A stretch of DNA of 64,000 bases from contig JBITNC010000002.1 in NCBI GenBank assembly GCA_050084985.1, forward strand, positions 19,778,001 through 19,842,000, given 5' to 3'. The notes below the pieces were generated by a model that saw only the letters and a list, made by a program, of their open reading frames with translations, did no database searches and was not told the DNA's origin. Positions 10,780 through 22,558 of this stretch are shown piece after piece. Position 1 is the first letter of the stretch. The number at the start of each line of letters is the position of its first letter. The stretch comes from Nageia nagi (lineage: Eukaryota > Pinophyta). The position numbers and the translations under genes are program-made.

Positions 10780-11655
10780 TGTTAACACATAAAAATGAAT
10801 TTATGTTTTTAAATCAATAAATTAATAAAAATATGCTTGGTATAAATATATGTCTTGAATGCCTTAAAGTGATAATATCAATGTTTGTCTCAAATGTGAA
10901 TCTTATAATGGTTATCTTGAATGTTACATGGATTATCTTGAATGTTGCATGAATTATCTTGAATATTGTATAAATTACCTTGTTTATTGGTGTGTTTATC
11001 TAGAATGTTGTGAATTATCCTTATTTATGTAGATGTATGCCAACCCATGGGTTGTATTATCTATCATCTATATAAATAAGGGATCTAATAGTAAGTCCAC
11101 ATAACAAGGATACACACAATCCCGCATATGGTCTTGTAGTGGCAACCCCTTAAGGTATCTCTTGGTACCGCCTATAAGGCTATGGTTTGTGTACTTCCTT
11201 TCGTGAGCTATCCTGACATCCATGATCTATTCTAATATCGCATTGCTATCTGAGACATCCATATTGAATTTTTGGACTTGATCGAGAGGTCAAGAATCAT
11301 CAAACAAAGGCCATCGGTGCCCCTTTATGATCCAAAGAACACCACCGGTGCTCTTATATCACTGAAACGAACCACCTACGGTCCTATTTTTGCATCTTCT
11401 TAGGTCACTACAGTTTTGGAAGGGTAGCTCATCATCAGTGCATCACCAACATCTTCATCTTTCATTTTCAGGTATGTTCTATGAGGTAAGTACATAAATC
11501 ACAGTCTTGGTTGGTACAATTACATTTCTGAGTTGGTTATTTTTATTTATTGCTATTTAGAATAAATTGCTATTCGTAGCTCAAATACAGATAATATTGA
11601 GTCTGTAGATATTTTCCTATTTGTTTATTTGCATGCTCAATTTTATTTGTAAACA
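10780..11655 (+). repeat. 3' LTR of the PMD-carrying element
   Basis: 876 bp, about 45 differences from the 5' LTR by eye (about 95 percent identical), most of them transitions. It contains TATATAAATA at about 11069. Confidence 0.92.
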
Positions 11656-11660
11656 CAAGC
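11656..11660 (+). repeat. Target-site duplication, right copy (CAAGC)
   Basis: Exact match to 4254-4258. Confidence 0.9.
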
Positions 11661-11841
11661 CATGATCATCATTTAATCATTCATAACATTAATTAAGGTA
11701 GGTGAATTATATCCAAATCTCCATCTTGGTAGCTCCTAATTATGTACAGCCCATGATCATCATTTATTCATTCATCACATGTAATTAAGGTAGGTAAATT
11801 GTATCTAAATATCCATCTTGGTATCTCCTAATTGTGTTCTT
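11660..11841. repeat. 91-bp tandem duplication at the insertion site
   Basis: CCATGATCATCATTTA occurs at 11660 and 11751, with the following 75 bases largely repeated. The PMD-carrying element inserted at the left edge of this duplication. Confidence 0.75.
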
Positions 11842-11889
11842 AATTTTATATATTTATCTATTTATTATGTATCATTAGGCCATCTATTT

Positions 11890-13460
11890 TATTTTCTCTA
11901 AGTAGGTATTGGGATTGTTAGTACTATTATATTATTGCACTTTCCCATTTTACATATGTACAAGTAAGTTCCTTTTACTTCTTATAAAACTATTATTTTG
12001 AGAACCATTAATCAATTCTTAAATACAAAACTATTGGATCATGTTTATGCCCATAAATTACATTATCAAAATTTTAACCAAATATTTATTATCTCTTACC
12101 TCAAATATTTCTAGTTATCTAACATACACTACTTCATTAATGATACCATTTCAAAATATATATTTTACATATAATTGATTCACTTCATAAACATATTGAG
12201 AAGAAATCAATAAATTAAATCTAAAGGTATCTTAACTTTAAATGGAAAAAAAAGTCTCCTCATAGTTAATATCATAGGTTTTGAACAAATCCTTTGGCTA
12301 ATATAGCCTTATTCTTGTCAATGATCCTATTTCTATCAAACATAGTTTAATTTATAAATCTACGTGGTGATGATTAGATATGATTTTAATTTTATATATG
12401 AATCAAAAATCATGTTTCACTATTTTATATTACTTTCATCTCCCAAATTTATTTGGAATCTATTCCTCATAGGTTCTTGTCTTAGTGCCTATTCATGATA
12501 AGGATAGTAAGTCAACACATCATAAGCAAGATTATCAACATGAGAATAATTTCCTTGATGTGACTAAAGTATTATTTACATTATTTTAAAATTTTTATCA
12601 AACATCTAATTAGGTGGATATGTGTGTTATAATCTCTCTTTTTTTAACCTTTTGATCTGAGGAACATGAAGTGGTTATCTCTTATGATGATGAAGAATTA
12701 CAATATGCCTCTATTGGAGAATTTTAAAGACCTTGAGATTTTAATTTTTCATCATATATGGATATTACCTTTTACTTATAAATTCCATACAAATTCTATT
12801 ATGATTTTCATTAACATCCATTTCAATAAATATACAATTACATCCTATAAATACAAATAGCACACTATTAGCATCTAGTTTATTATTATTTTTAATCATT
12901 AATGAGAACATAGGATAGATAACCAAAAATTCTCAAATGAGCTATGATGGAATTCTTAACATACCATAATTCATAAGAATCCTTATATTACATATGTATA
13001 CTATTGTAATAGTACGATGTGTATTACATATGTAGACCATTATATGAATTTTCTTAGCCTAAAAAAATCTATCCAAATCCCTTTCCTAGCATATTTATTA
13101 ATTATTCAATAATGGTTCTATTTTTCTTTTCAACCATACAATTTTATTATAGAGTATAACATGTAATGAGCCACAATTTAATGATATGGAAGGAAAAAAA
13201 CACTAAAAATTCTTAATGTTAACAAAAATATCCACATCTTTTTATCATCAAAATTTTATTGAATTCCTCTTTTCCTTTTTCAAAATTATAAAGTTGAAAA
13301 ATATTGAGTATTTGAAAATAAAACTCATATGAACTTAATAAAATCATCAATGAATGAAATAAAATATAGATTCTTACCTATTCTTATAAATGACATAGGT
13401 ATACATAAATTGGAATAATTCAACTCTAAATTCTTACTTTCCTTACACTTGTAAGAGGGA
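11890..13460 (-). pseudogene. Highly decayed Ty1/copia integrase-reverse transcriptase relic
   Basis: On the minus strand, fragments appear in pol order despite many stops. Integrase: ELIHSNLCIPMS next to NLYFISFIDDF (about 13420-13330), then AHLRIFGYLSYVLI and KLDANSVLFVFIGC (about 12960-12850). RT: LAKGFVQ then YDINYEETFFPF (about 12330-12250), a decayed LDVKNAF-like block (about 12170), KALYGHKHDP-like sequence near 12050 and a last RT block near 11950. These match known copia blocks (FIDDFSR, LRVFGC, KARLVAKG, EETFAPV, LYGLKQ). No catalytic motif is intact. I found no LTRs for it. Confidence 0.65.
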
Positions 13461-14728
13461 AAAATATTTGTATGATATTTCCCTAGTTGGGTTAATTAGT
13501 TCGACTAAGTATGCATGCCTCTTTATTCTTCATTATATATACTAAGTCCATGAACCATCACCATTTTATATAGAAAATTAAAACTTCAAAAACTGAAATA
13601 GCCAAATTATCCATGACATAACAAACTTATATATTGAATTATAGAAAAATAAGTTCCTTCTCTTATCACAACAATCTTTAATTAAATGTTTTATTTCTAT
13701 TCATGAAGGATTTAGTGATACATTACTTTTTATTTTCGTAAAATATAGGTTACTCTCTATTATCAAATACAAGCTTAAATTCTTTCCCCATAAGTTTAAA
13801 CATAAAGATAAATGTATCCAACATTCATTAAGATATCACTAAATTACATATAAATTTGCTAAGGCAACTTTCTATTTTATGTTAGAATAGTAATACTCTA
13901 CAAATTGTTTAGCTACATCTTCATAATACTTTAGGGAGTATGAAGGAAATATTAAAAATATTATGATGATTCACACTTCAAAATCCAAGGAAATAACCTA
14001 GCAATCAATTTTATATCATATCCAAATTTGATACTACATTTCTCTTAGAAGGTTACAAGGTGTTATTTTTTATCACCCTTTTTATTTAATATATCAAATT
14101 TTAGATTTGTATATTCTATTGGGATTGGGTCTTTTCCCCTAAAAGAATACTTTGAATTGAACTAGAAAAATCACATACATATTATTTTTTTTATATATAA
14201 AAGATTCCATCCATTTCAATATTTTTCCTAATTCCCTTATTTTTAAATTTGAGTGTTTCTAACTTGATCACCATATTTGACTACCATACTAATAATCATT
14301 CTAAGGTTGTTGAATAAAATTATTTTGGATCATAAATAAATTTACTATTAAAACATTAATATCATAAAAATTAGCATGATACTAGTATATTCTCTAAGAA
14401 CCTCTATTTCAATTGTTCATAAATAGATATGGCAATTTCATTATTTATTCATAAAAAAATGATTTTTTGAAATAACCTTGAGTTTTATTATTCATACCTA
14501 AAACATGATTTAAGATATTAACTAACCTTATCTTAAAAAATTGAGTATACTTTCTTGTTATTATTTACAAAAAATAAATCATTTTAGATGCCTAAATTTA
14601 ATATTTAATCGAATACAAAAATCAAATTTAGGTGTTTACAATGTCCATTATTTATAAACTAAACCTCACTTTTCCTCTTAGATTTATTTACACTTGATAT
14701 TAACTAAGCAAAGTAAACTATATGCTAA
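13461..14728. other. AT-rich stretch, probably the upstream part of the same copia relic
   Basis: Lies upstream (minus strand) of the integrase fragments, where gag and protease would be. I cannot recognise either. No other feature seen. Confidence 0.35.
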
Positions 14729-14908
14729 TGTAGATGCCTAAAAATGATATATTTTTAATTAATAAATCATGTTTGGACATATCAAAATAATGAACAACAA
14801 TATTACATAAATCAAGGCTAATGTGATATCAAAGTGTTATATCAAATGTTAAGTTCAATGCTTTATCATTAGTCATGATTATATTATAAACTATATTGAT
14901 ATTACAAA
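14729..14908 (+). repeat. 5' LTR of copy B, first part
   Basis: Starts TGTAGATGCC and matches copies A and D up to ...GATATTACAAA, where the CACTA element begins. Confidence 0.85.
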
Positions 14909-15027
14909 CACTAGACTAAAAAAGGCTTTTGGTGGCATTTATAAACCACCAACCAAGTTATTTACCAATAATTATTTGACCACCTCCTATCATCCTACCA
15001 CCAAAAGTCCATCATCTATGGTGACGA

Positions 15028-15682
15028 TGTTGGAATGTGTAATGTACACTTGGTAATATTTAGTTCTTGTATATTTTTTAAATATAAAGAACAAATTATA
15101 ATGTTGTAGTTACCAAAGTCAAAAGAAATATTAAAATTAACTTTTCCATAAAGTGGAAAGTATACTCTATGGATAAAAGGAGGAACTAACTATTATCCTC
15201 TCACTACCTATAGCCTCATACTCTATATAAGATAGTAATGGACTGGAAAATGTAATTGTAGAATTCTACTATAGAGAAAATAGAGCAGTGGCTATAGAAA
15301 TAGAGTTACTTTTGGAGATCATGGAGAAATGTTGGTGGAGCATTCTCATATATAGTTAGTCTATCTTTATAAGCATTGTGCAATTAGTAAAGAGTTGTGT
15401 AAGCATAGTAAGCAATTATTGTTACAACATACTGAGCACATGGTATTGATGTAAAGATACATACTGCTACTATATTTTCACTAGAGAGTAATGGATTCAT
15501 AGAGTACTTACAGTCAATGTACTCTCAAGTTCAAAGGAACCACTCCATATGTTGGTGTTAAATTTGTGTGATTGGTGTCTCTATATTTAGTTTAGTAGAA
15601 TAGTTTTTCAAGGAAAAAAGAATAATGAGTTTATTTTATTCTACAATAGTAGTCTTATTTATCTTGTTTTAAATATCCAACA
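15028..15682 (+). repeat. 5' LTR of Copia-1
   Basis: 655 bp, TGTTGGAATG... to ...ATATCCAACA. TATATAAG at 15224-15231 is the likely core promoter. Confidence 0.88.
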
Positions 15683-15684
15683 AG

Positions 15685-15697
15685 TGGTATCAGAGGC
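15685..15697 (+). promoter_or_regulatory. Initiator-Met tRNA primer-binding site of Copia-1
   Basis: TGGTATCAGAGGC two bases after the LTR, one mismatch from the standard TGGTATCAGAGC. Confidence 0.85.
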
Positions 15698-16241
15698 TCC
15701 TTAATATAGCAATATCTCCTACTAATGAGGTATCCCTAGACTCTTTTACCTTTTACAGTATTCATTTATGGATTTGTAATATTGTTATGCATTCATTATT
15801 TTTAAATACGACACTTAAAATATTATATTCTTCTATTTTTTGAGCATTTTTTATGAGTTGTAGTCCTAGATTATCCCTTGATATTCATTGTAACACACTA
15901 AGCTCTCTTAACTCTTGTTGAGATCTGAAACGTTATAATGAAATTCAACCACATATTCCATAATGGACAACTCAACAACTCATTCACAAAGCTTTTTCTA
16001 GAATCTCTTTACTATTCTCAATAAAATAAATTTATCTATTGAATATAAAGAACTTTATTTCTTTTATACTCATTTTTATTATCAAAAACATATATAAGTC
16101 TATATTAATGGTTGTAATGGACAAAAAAATATTATCTATAGTAAAAATATTGCTCTCATTTATATTTTCTAGGTATTGTTAGTTTAACACTTTGGTATTG
16201 TTTTTGTTAAATAAAAAGTCTTTCTTTTGGTTCAAAATATG
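15698..16241 (+). other. Copia-1 internal region, left fragment
   Basis: About 540 bp of AT-rich DNA between the primer-binding site and the Tat gypsy insertion. No coding signal recognised. Confidence 0.5.
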
Positions 16242-16875
16242 TGTAGACCTAAAATAATGCATAAATGATAAATCGATGCACTATTTTTCTACAATATTTA
16301 ATTGAAACATATATTAGAATTATTGCATCAAAAGAACAATGCTAAATAATGTACCTTCATCGCAATCACACAAACATGAAATAACAGAAACCATTCATCA
16401 AGCATCACATGGTACTCACAAAGATACATGCTACCAATGGCCTAAAGATACCACATCATTGGTTGCATGGAATAGGTAGATCGATGAATGAAATGAAAGA
16501 AATGTGAAAGCGAGTCAAAGGGTTTAACAAATCTATGCAAAGGTGGTATTTCAAAACACTATTATTGGTAGGATAGATCTATCTTGCATTTGTTGAAGTA
16601 TCTCTTGGTATTTTTTATACCCTTATATGATGTCTCTTGTGTTGCCTTTGATGTGTCTTTATAGTAACATCCTGGTCTTCTTTGATTCTTGATATCATTG
16701 CACATTACATGATTTGAGTTTTCTTTCTTGATATTTGACACCTGATACATTATACAATGGTCCATTATATTTATTGCATTAACTTGGGTATATTTTAACC
16801 CCTTTTATAATAAATATAATTAATACTATAAAATAAATTATTTAATAAATAATAATTCAAGTTTAGGCATCTACA
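16242..16875 (-). repeat. 3' LTR of the Tat gypsy element
   Basis: 634 bp; on the minus strand it runs TGTAGATGCC... to ...GGTCTACACA. Direct repeat of about 24118-24749. The open stretch 16562-16765 lies wholly within it and is not a gene. Confidence 0.85.
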
Positions 16876-16889
16876 TTTTTCCCCTCTTT
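16876..16889 (-). other. Polypurine tract of the Tat gypsy element
   Basis: AAAGAGGGGAAAAA on the minus strand, abutting the TGTAGATGCC start of the 3' LTR. Confidence 0.8.
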
Positions 16890-18118
16890 GGAGGTGTGAT
16901 TGAATAAATGAAATTACATGTCCAAAGAAGAAGTACATAAGAAAATTTTGAGAATTTTTAACTCTTTTTTACATTACTACTTGGTGATGATGTTGATGGT
17001 GAGGGTCCTTTGCTACCCCTTTTAGCTTGGTTTCCCTAAGGAAGGTCCTTGAGTGTTGAAACCAAGATAAAATTTGAAGAACTTTATCTCTGTAACCATT
17101 GTGATATCTCTGCTCTAGAAGGAACTCTGCTAGTAGGTAGTATTTTGGTTCCACATTTAATATTTGAAATGAAAGATATTTTTTTCCCCTTGCATTATTC
17201 AACCATGGATCTAGTCATTTTATCATGTTTGTTACTCAAGAAAATGATGCTCTCATGCCCATGTCTTGAGACAAAATACATTGCTTAGTTTGGAATGATA
17301 TGCCATGGATGTGTACACTAATGGTAGTGTAGGAATAGTGACCACACTACTAATGGCATAAGTTTTTGTGCATTATTTTCTCTTTTTCATGGTGTAGGTA
17401 CCTATAGAAAGGTGTTATCCATACCCTACATAAAAATAATCCAGATACATAGTGGGTTTTAATGTCCATTGGAGATGAGCCAATGTCAATAATCTACTTA
17501 TGGTTGCATCATCGATTTATCCTTTAAATGAGTGAACTCTCACGAGCCATATCATTGGCCATTGGTGGTAATAGATTTTATGTTTATGACCTAAATATAT
17601 AATGCTTTGTATGGTTCAAAGAAAAAACCATATGGATACATAGCAAGTTGCATCATCCATTGGAGATGAGCCAATGTCAACATCTTGTTCATGGCTACAT
17701 CATCAATTTAGCTTTTAAGTGAGTGAACTCTCACTAATCATATTGTTGGCCATCAATGACCTTGCATTTTATGTCCATGGTCTATAGACATTATACTGTC
17801 ATCATATTTTTGTCTCTTTTATTTTCTCTATTTTTTATTTTTTTTTAATTTCCATGTAGTTAGTGATTCATAGACAATAATACATGTCGTTGGCTGCATG
17901 GAAACAATATAATACAATGAAAATATGAAAATGAAATGCTATAATACAAGTACCTTGCATAAGATTTTTGATATTTTGCAAGGTACAAAGCCACTATTTT
18001 ACACAAAGAAGCATTTGAGATGGGTGGAATTGAAGGTTTTTTATTCTTATTTTCCATACATTGAGGAGATTTTGTAGGCTCCTAATCATGTTGCTTCCAC
18101 TACCACAAATGGAACTCG
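16890..18118 (-). other. 3' untranslated internal region of the Tat gypsy element
   Basis: About 1.2 kb between the integrase and the polypurine tract with no recognised domain. Words such as CATTGGAGATGAGCCAATGTCAA occur twice (about 17468 and 17659, spacing about 191), together with GTGAACTCTCAC, so it contains an imperfect direct repeat. Confidence 0.5.
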
Positions 18119-19100
18119 CTAATTTGTTTCAAATTTGCATTTAACTTCATCATTTGAAATTATCTTATTGATATTCTCTTTTAGCACTAGATCTCCCACT
18201 TTGAATTCTTTTGCTTTGATCTTCTTTCCACATGCTCTTTTTAGTTTTGCATGGTATACCTTCTGATGTTGAATTTCTCTCATTCTCTTCTTATCTAATG
18301 ACTCTAATTGTTGCAACCTAGCCTTTCTTGCATCTTCATCCTATATATCCCCTTGCAATGAAATCCTTAAGGAGGGGATTTCTAACTCCATTGGTACCAC
18401 AAATTTATCTCCATACACCAATGAGAATGGTGTTTCCCTAGTGGTTATTCTAATACTTATCTTGTATGCCCATAATGCATATGGTAATTTTAGATGCCAA
18501 TATTTTTTATGTATGTCCTAAGGTTTTGATAAAATGCTTTTGATAGTCTTGTTAGAAGCTTTAGCTTGACCATTACCTTGAGGATAGTAAACTGAAGAAA
18601 ATATTTGCACAATATGAAACTTTTTGCAAAATTCCTTCATATCTTTACCTTTGAAATTAGGCTCATTATCCATAATTATTCTTTGTGGAAAACCAAATCT
18701 TGTAATGGTATTTTCCACTAGGAATGCAATAATTTTATCTTGAACGATTGATTTCATAAGGATATTATCAACCCATTTTGTAGTGAATTTTGTGTTCATA
18801 ATGACAAATTTGTGACCTTATCTTGAGTGAGGATTAATAAGCCTAATCAAATATATGCCCCAAGTAGCAAATGGCCATGGTGACACAATGGAATTTAACT
18901 CTTAAGTAGGCTATTTTTCTAGATTAGTATAATTTTGACATTGCAAACAAGTCTTCATATGATCTTTACGATAGTCCTTCATTATGGGCCAATAATAACT
19001 GATGTGCAAGAGCTTGGTATACAATGCCTTTGAATGAAAATGACCTTCACATAAGCCATCATGAGCCTATTCTAATGCTATAGCTATCTCATGTTGTATT
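18119..19100 (-). pseudogene. Tat gypsy integrase (decayed)
   Basis: Read on the minus strand. The zinc-binding N-terminus keeps YYWPIMKDY and CLQCQNY (about 19000-18940). SPWPFATWGI marks entry to the catalytic core (about 18870). The core continues with RFGFPQRIIMDNEPNF and ends YYPQGNGQAKASNKT (18799-18518), where family members have a catalytic Glu in GQAEASNK; here it is Lys. The C-terminal module KEFKVGDLVLKENI is at 18316-18119. Integrase inserts the cDNA copy into the genome. The Glu-to-Lys change plus stops make this copy inactive. The YPQGNGQ-ASNK signature is typical of Tat elements. Confidence 0.85.
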
Positions 19101-19299
19101 AGACACCTTAATAAAGCACTATAAAAAGACCTTATATACAATACTTCACCAATGATAATATACTTAATAGCATTCCTTAATATAACCTTTTCATTTCTAT
19201 CATAATCATCAAGAATTATTTGATTCCTTAAATAATTGTAAATGTCATAATGCCAATTCTAAAAATCATTTTCCTCAGCAATAAGACAAGTTTGAATTT

Positions 19300-19806
19300 C
19301 TTACATATCTTCAATATAAGAGGGATTATTAAGCTTATGAATTTTCAAGACAATCTTCTCATCCTTAATTTTAATTGGTGTAAGATAAGTTGCACTTGCC
19401 ATGGCATCTGCATACCTATTATTAGTCCTTGAGATATTTTGAATAGTATATATATCAAACTGATCTAGTGACTCATTAACCACTACCTTATAGGGCCTCA
19501 ATTTCTCATCTTTTATATAAAAATATCTTGTACTTTATTAATGATAAGCTATAAATCACCATAAATCTCTAAATCCTTAATTCTCAATATGATAGCTACT
19601 TTTAGACCCAATATTAGTGCTTCATATTTTGCCATATTATTTGTGCATTCTAAACCAAGTTTGTAAGCCATGGGGATTACCTCATTTGTAGGAGATACCA
19701 AGACAACACTTACCCCTTCCCCATATGAAAATTTGTATTTGTAAAAGTACAACATCCAAATGGTGGGTTCATCTTCTATGAGGTACACATATTCATTAGG
19801 TATCAA
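19300..19806 (-). pseudogene. Second (archaeal-type) RNase H of the Tat gypsy element
   Basis: The minus-strand segment 19806-19549 reads W-x-L-Y-F-Y-K, then GEGVSVVLVSP, then LGLECTNNMAKYEALILGL and LEIYGD. This fits the additional RNase H of Tat elements (FDGS...GAG, CTNNxAEYEAL, GDS). The first catalytic Asp of FDGS is replaced and the Glu of AEYEAL is Lys (AKYEAL), so activity is unlikely. The domain continues at 19501-19301 with the block LDQFDIYTIQNISRTNN and MASAT, the usual tail. Stops separate the two parts. Confidence 0.8.
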
Positions 19807-20114
19807 TATCTCATCAAAATCATGCTACTGGTGACCTTCTAATAGGTCTACACATCATTTATGACATGGATCATCCTGATACTCATATGGAAACTCTTCA
19901 TGGATAACTTCTTATTCATTTTAATGGAACTCAACTATCAAATCTACAATGGCCTTCCCTTTTGTAGACTTCTATTTTACCACATTGATATCAAACTCTT
20001 GCAATAACATTAGCCATTTTGCTATGCTACCTGATAAATGTTACTCTACCACAAGATATTTCAATGGATTAATAAGGCTAATAATAAATGTAGTGCAATA
20101 TAGTAGATAGTGTC

Positions 20115-21371
20115 TCAATTTTTTATAGCAAATACAATACCAAAGTAGAGTTTTTCCATTGGTGTATACCTAGCTTCATAATCAATAAGAGTTTTGCTAA
20201 GGTAATAGATGGCTCTTTCTTTATTTCCTTCATGGTTTTGACACAACATTGTCCCCAAGGCATATAATGTAGCTATGATATACAAATAAGCATGTTTTGA
20301 AAAATTCATAGGCATAAGGATTGGAGGATTGAGAAAATAATATTTTATATCTTCAAAAGCTTTTTGGCATTTATCATCCCATACAAATTTAACATCCTTT
20401 TCAGTAAATGAGTGAAATGTATGGACTTATCTACAAGTTGGAAAATGGACCTTCTTATTGAATTAATCTTTCCTTGGAGACTCCTTAATTACTTCAAATT
20501 ATTTTTGAGATGCATGCTAATAATGAATTTTACTTTCTTGGGATCTACTTCAATTCCTCTTTTAGATACCATGAAACCAAGCAATTTTCTAGAAGTAACT
20601 CCAAAAGCACATTTTTGAGGTTTAAGTCTAAGTTTGTACCTTTCCAAAATTTTGAAAACTTCCTTAAGCATCTCCAAATGGTATTAACCTTGCTTTGACT
20701 TTACCAATATGTCATCAACATATACCTCAACCAATTTATCAATGTGTTCATGAAACATTGAAACTATAGCCCTTTCATAATTTGCACCCACATTTTTTAG
20801 TCCAAATGGTATAACCTTAGAACAAAAATTTCCCCATGGAGTAGTAAAAGTAGTCTTATGTTAGATATATTGATTATTATTTGATTATAACTAGAAAAAC
20901 CATCTATGAAAGACAATGTATCATGACTGGCTATGCTATCCATAATCATATCAATAGTAGGCAATGGGAAGTCATATTTAAGAAAATCATTATTAATATC
21001 CCAAAAATTAGTGCAAACCCTTATTTCTCTAGTTGTATTTGTGATAATAATAATGTTAGCCATATATTTAGAATAACCAATTAGCCTAATAAATCTAGCA
21101 TTCAAATATTTCTCTATTTCTTTCTTGACTAACAAAGCTTTTGAAGGATACATTTTTCTTGGCTTTTGCTTGATTAGATTAGCCCCCTTTTTAAGTGGTA
21201 GATTATGCATAAAAAATGATCTAAACCAAGCATATCATTATAACACCAAGAAAAATTCTTGTGATGTTCAATGAATTTATTTTTGTACCTTTCATGTTGT
21301 GGGGTAGGGAGGGTTGCTCCAATTTGAATTAATCTTTCCTCATTAGTAGTTTTGATGTTGACATTCATCAA
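20115..21371 (-). pseudogene. Tat gypsy reverse transcriptase and RNase H (decayed)
   Basis: On the minus strand, residues around 21210-20860 contain the RT entry (KKEIEKYLNARFIR), VCTNFWDINND where VC-V-D-Y-R-x-LN is normal, and LSFIDGFSSYNQI, the block holding the first catalytic Asp. VEVYVDDILV near 20725-20705 is the intact YVDD site. LERYKLRLKPQKCAFGV and KLLGFMVSKRGIEVDP follow (20677-20489). A first RNase H block, ALGTMLCQNHEG then AIYYLSKTL and EKLYFGIVFA, lies at 20315-20115. RT and RNase H make the cDNA. At least three frame breaks occur. Confidence 0.88.
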
Positions 21372-22345
21372 TTATTTTGTTGGGAAGGTAAGCTCATATT
21401 TATTTTTCAATAGATAAGGCAATTCCTTCAATCCTTATATCTCATTTGTACCATTATCCTTTGGATTAACATGAAATACTTCATTGAAATTCACCTCTTA
21501 ACCAAAATAAGCATACTCATTGAGAACATAACTAACTTGCCTCTTGTCATTAGACTTAGGCAACACTAAATGTGCCCCCAAGTATTCTAAAATATCATCA
21601 TCAGTAATAAAGTAATCAAATTCTAGAAGAATATTATCATTAATCTATAAATCTCTATCAATATCATTAGATAATTCAATCAAATTGCATTCCTTCATAA
21701 ACTTAATATGTCCCAATGCTTGTTTAGTATTACTATCACTTCTCAATCCATTTTTAGTCAATTGTGCTTTTGAATTATTATGAAATGAAGGCATACCTTG
21801 CTTAGACTTTCCTAATCCTTCCCCTTTGTACTTACAATTTGCAATTATATATTTATGAATAAAAGGATATGGAAAGAGTTTACCCATTTTAGTATCCATT
21901 TGGACTTCCATTGATTTATTAGGATTAGGCAATATGAACATGATGGAGCAAGATCCTTCTCCATCTCCACTATTTTCACTCCACTAATAGCCTTATATAG
22001 ATAGAATTTTGGGACATCCCAAATTAACATACATAAATAAATCCACATTCTCAATTTTGTATGTATCCATTCCTAGTGTGTTTGTAATCTAAGTCTGTGT
22101 TTCTATAATTTCTCCTAGTGCACTTTGTTCCAAGGGCTCAATCTCATATCTTGGATAAGTCATTATGAATTCCTTAAAATCTATTACATTACAAAAATCA
22201 TATGGCTTTGGATCACCAATCACTATATGGACCTCACCTGAAATTCAAATTTTAATTTTCCATGTATTGTAGATAGGACTGCATCCATATCATGAAGCCA
22301 AGGTCTTCCCAATAACAAATTATATGATAAATTATAATCAACAAC

Positions 22346-22543
22346 CTAAAATGTAGTTCTAATTTTCCCTACTCCTATAGTTACCATGATTCTAACTATA
22401 CCAAATAATTTTTTAAATGAGCTATCATATGCCTTAATTTTGAATGTAGCTTCTTCTAGTGGAGGGATTTCTACGCCTTTCTTTTTGAGTTGAATCAAAA
22501 CTTTATGGGAACATACAATGGTAGTTGATCCATTATCTACCAA
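22346..22543 (-). pseudogene. Tat gypsy protease (decayed)
   Basis: The minus-strand peptide begins MVDNGSTTIV. The D-x-G-S motif is the active-site triplet of retropepsin-like aspartic proteases (D-S/T-G), here DNGS, the form often seen in gypsy polyproteins. VRIMVTIGVG follows near the end. It would cut the gag-pol polyprotein. It sits between gag and RT in the proper order and lacks an intact connection to either. Confidence 0.6.
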
Positions 22544-22558
22544 TATTCCTTTTATTTT

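Larger units (their letters stand above)
4259..11655 (+). mobile_element. Complete non-autonomous LTR retrotransposon carrying an antisense plant-mobile-domain gene
   Basis: A 7.4-kb element bounded by two 0.88-kb LTRs (about 95 percent identical by eye), TG...CA ends and an exact 5-bp target duplication. In order it holds a 5' LTR, a primer-binding site starting TGGTGAACCC, a decayed gag (+), a PMD-like gene on the opposite strand (6828-9115), 41-bp and 109-bp tandem arrays (9591-10275), a GTCAT-rich tract, a polypurine tract and a 3' LTR. There is no protease, RT or integrase. The primer site resembles that of family G (TTTTGGTGAACCC at 60058), so the two are probably related and mobilised by the same kind of autonomous gypsy element; that is inference. 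Confidence 0.9.
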
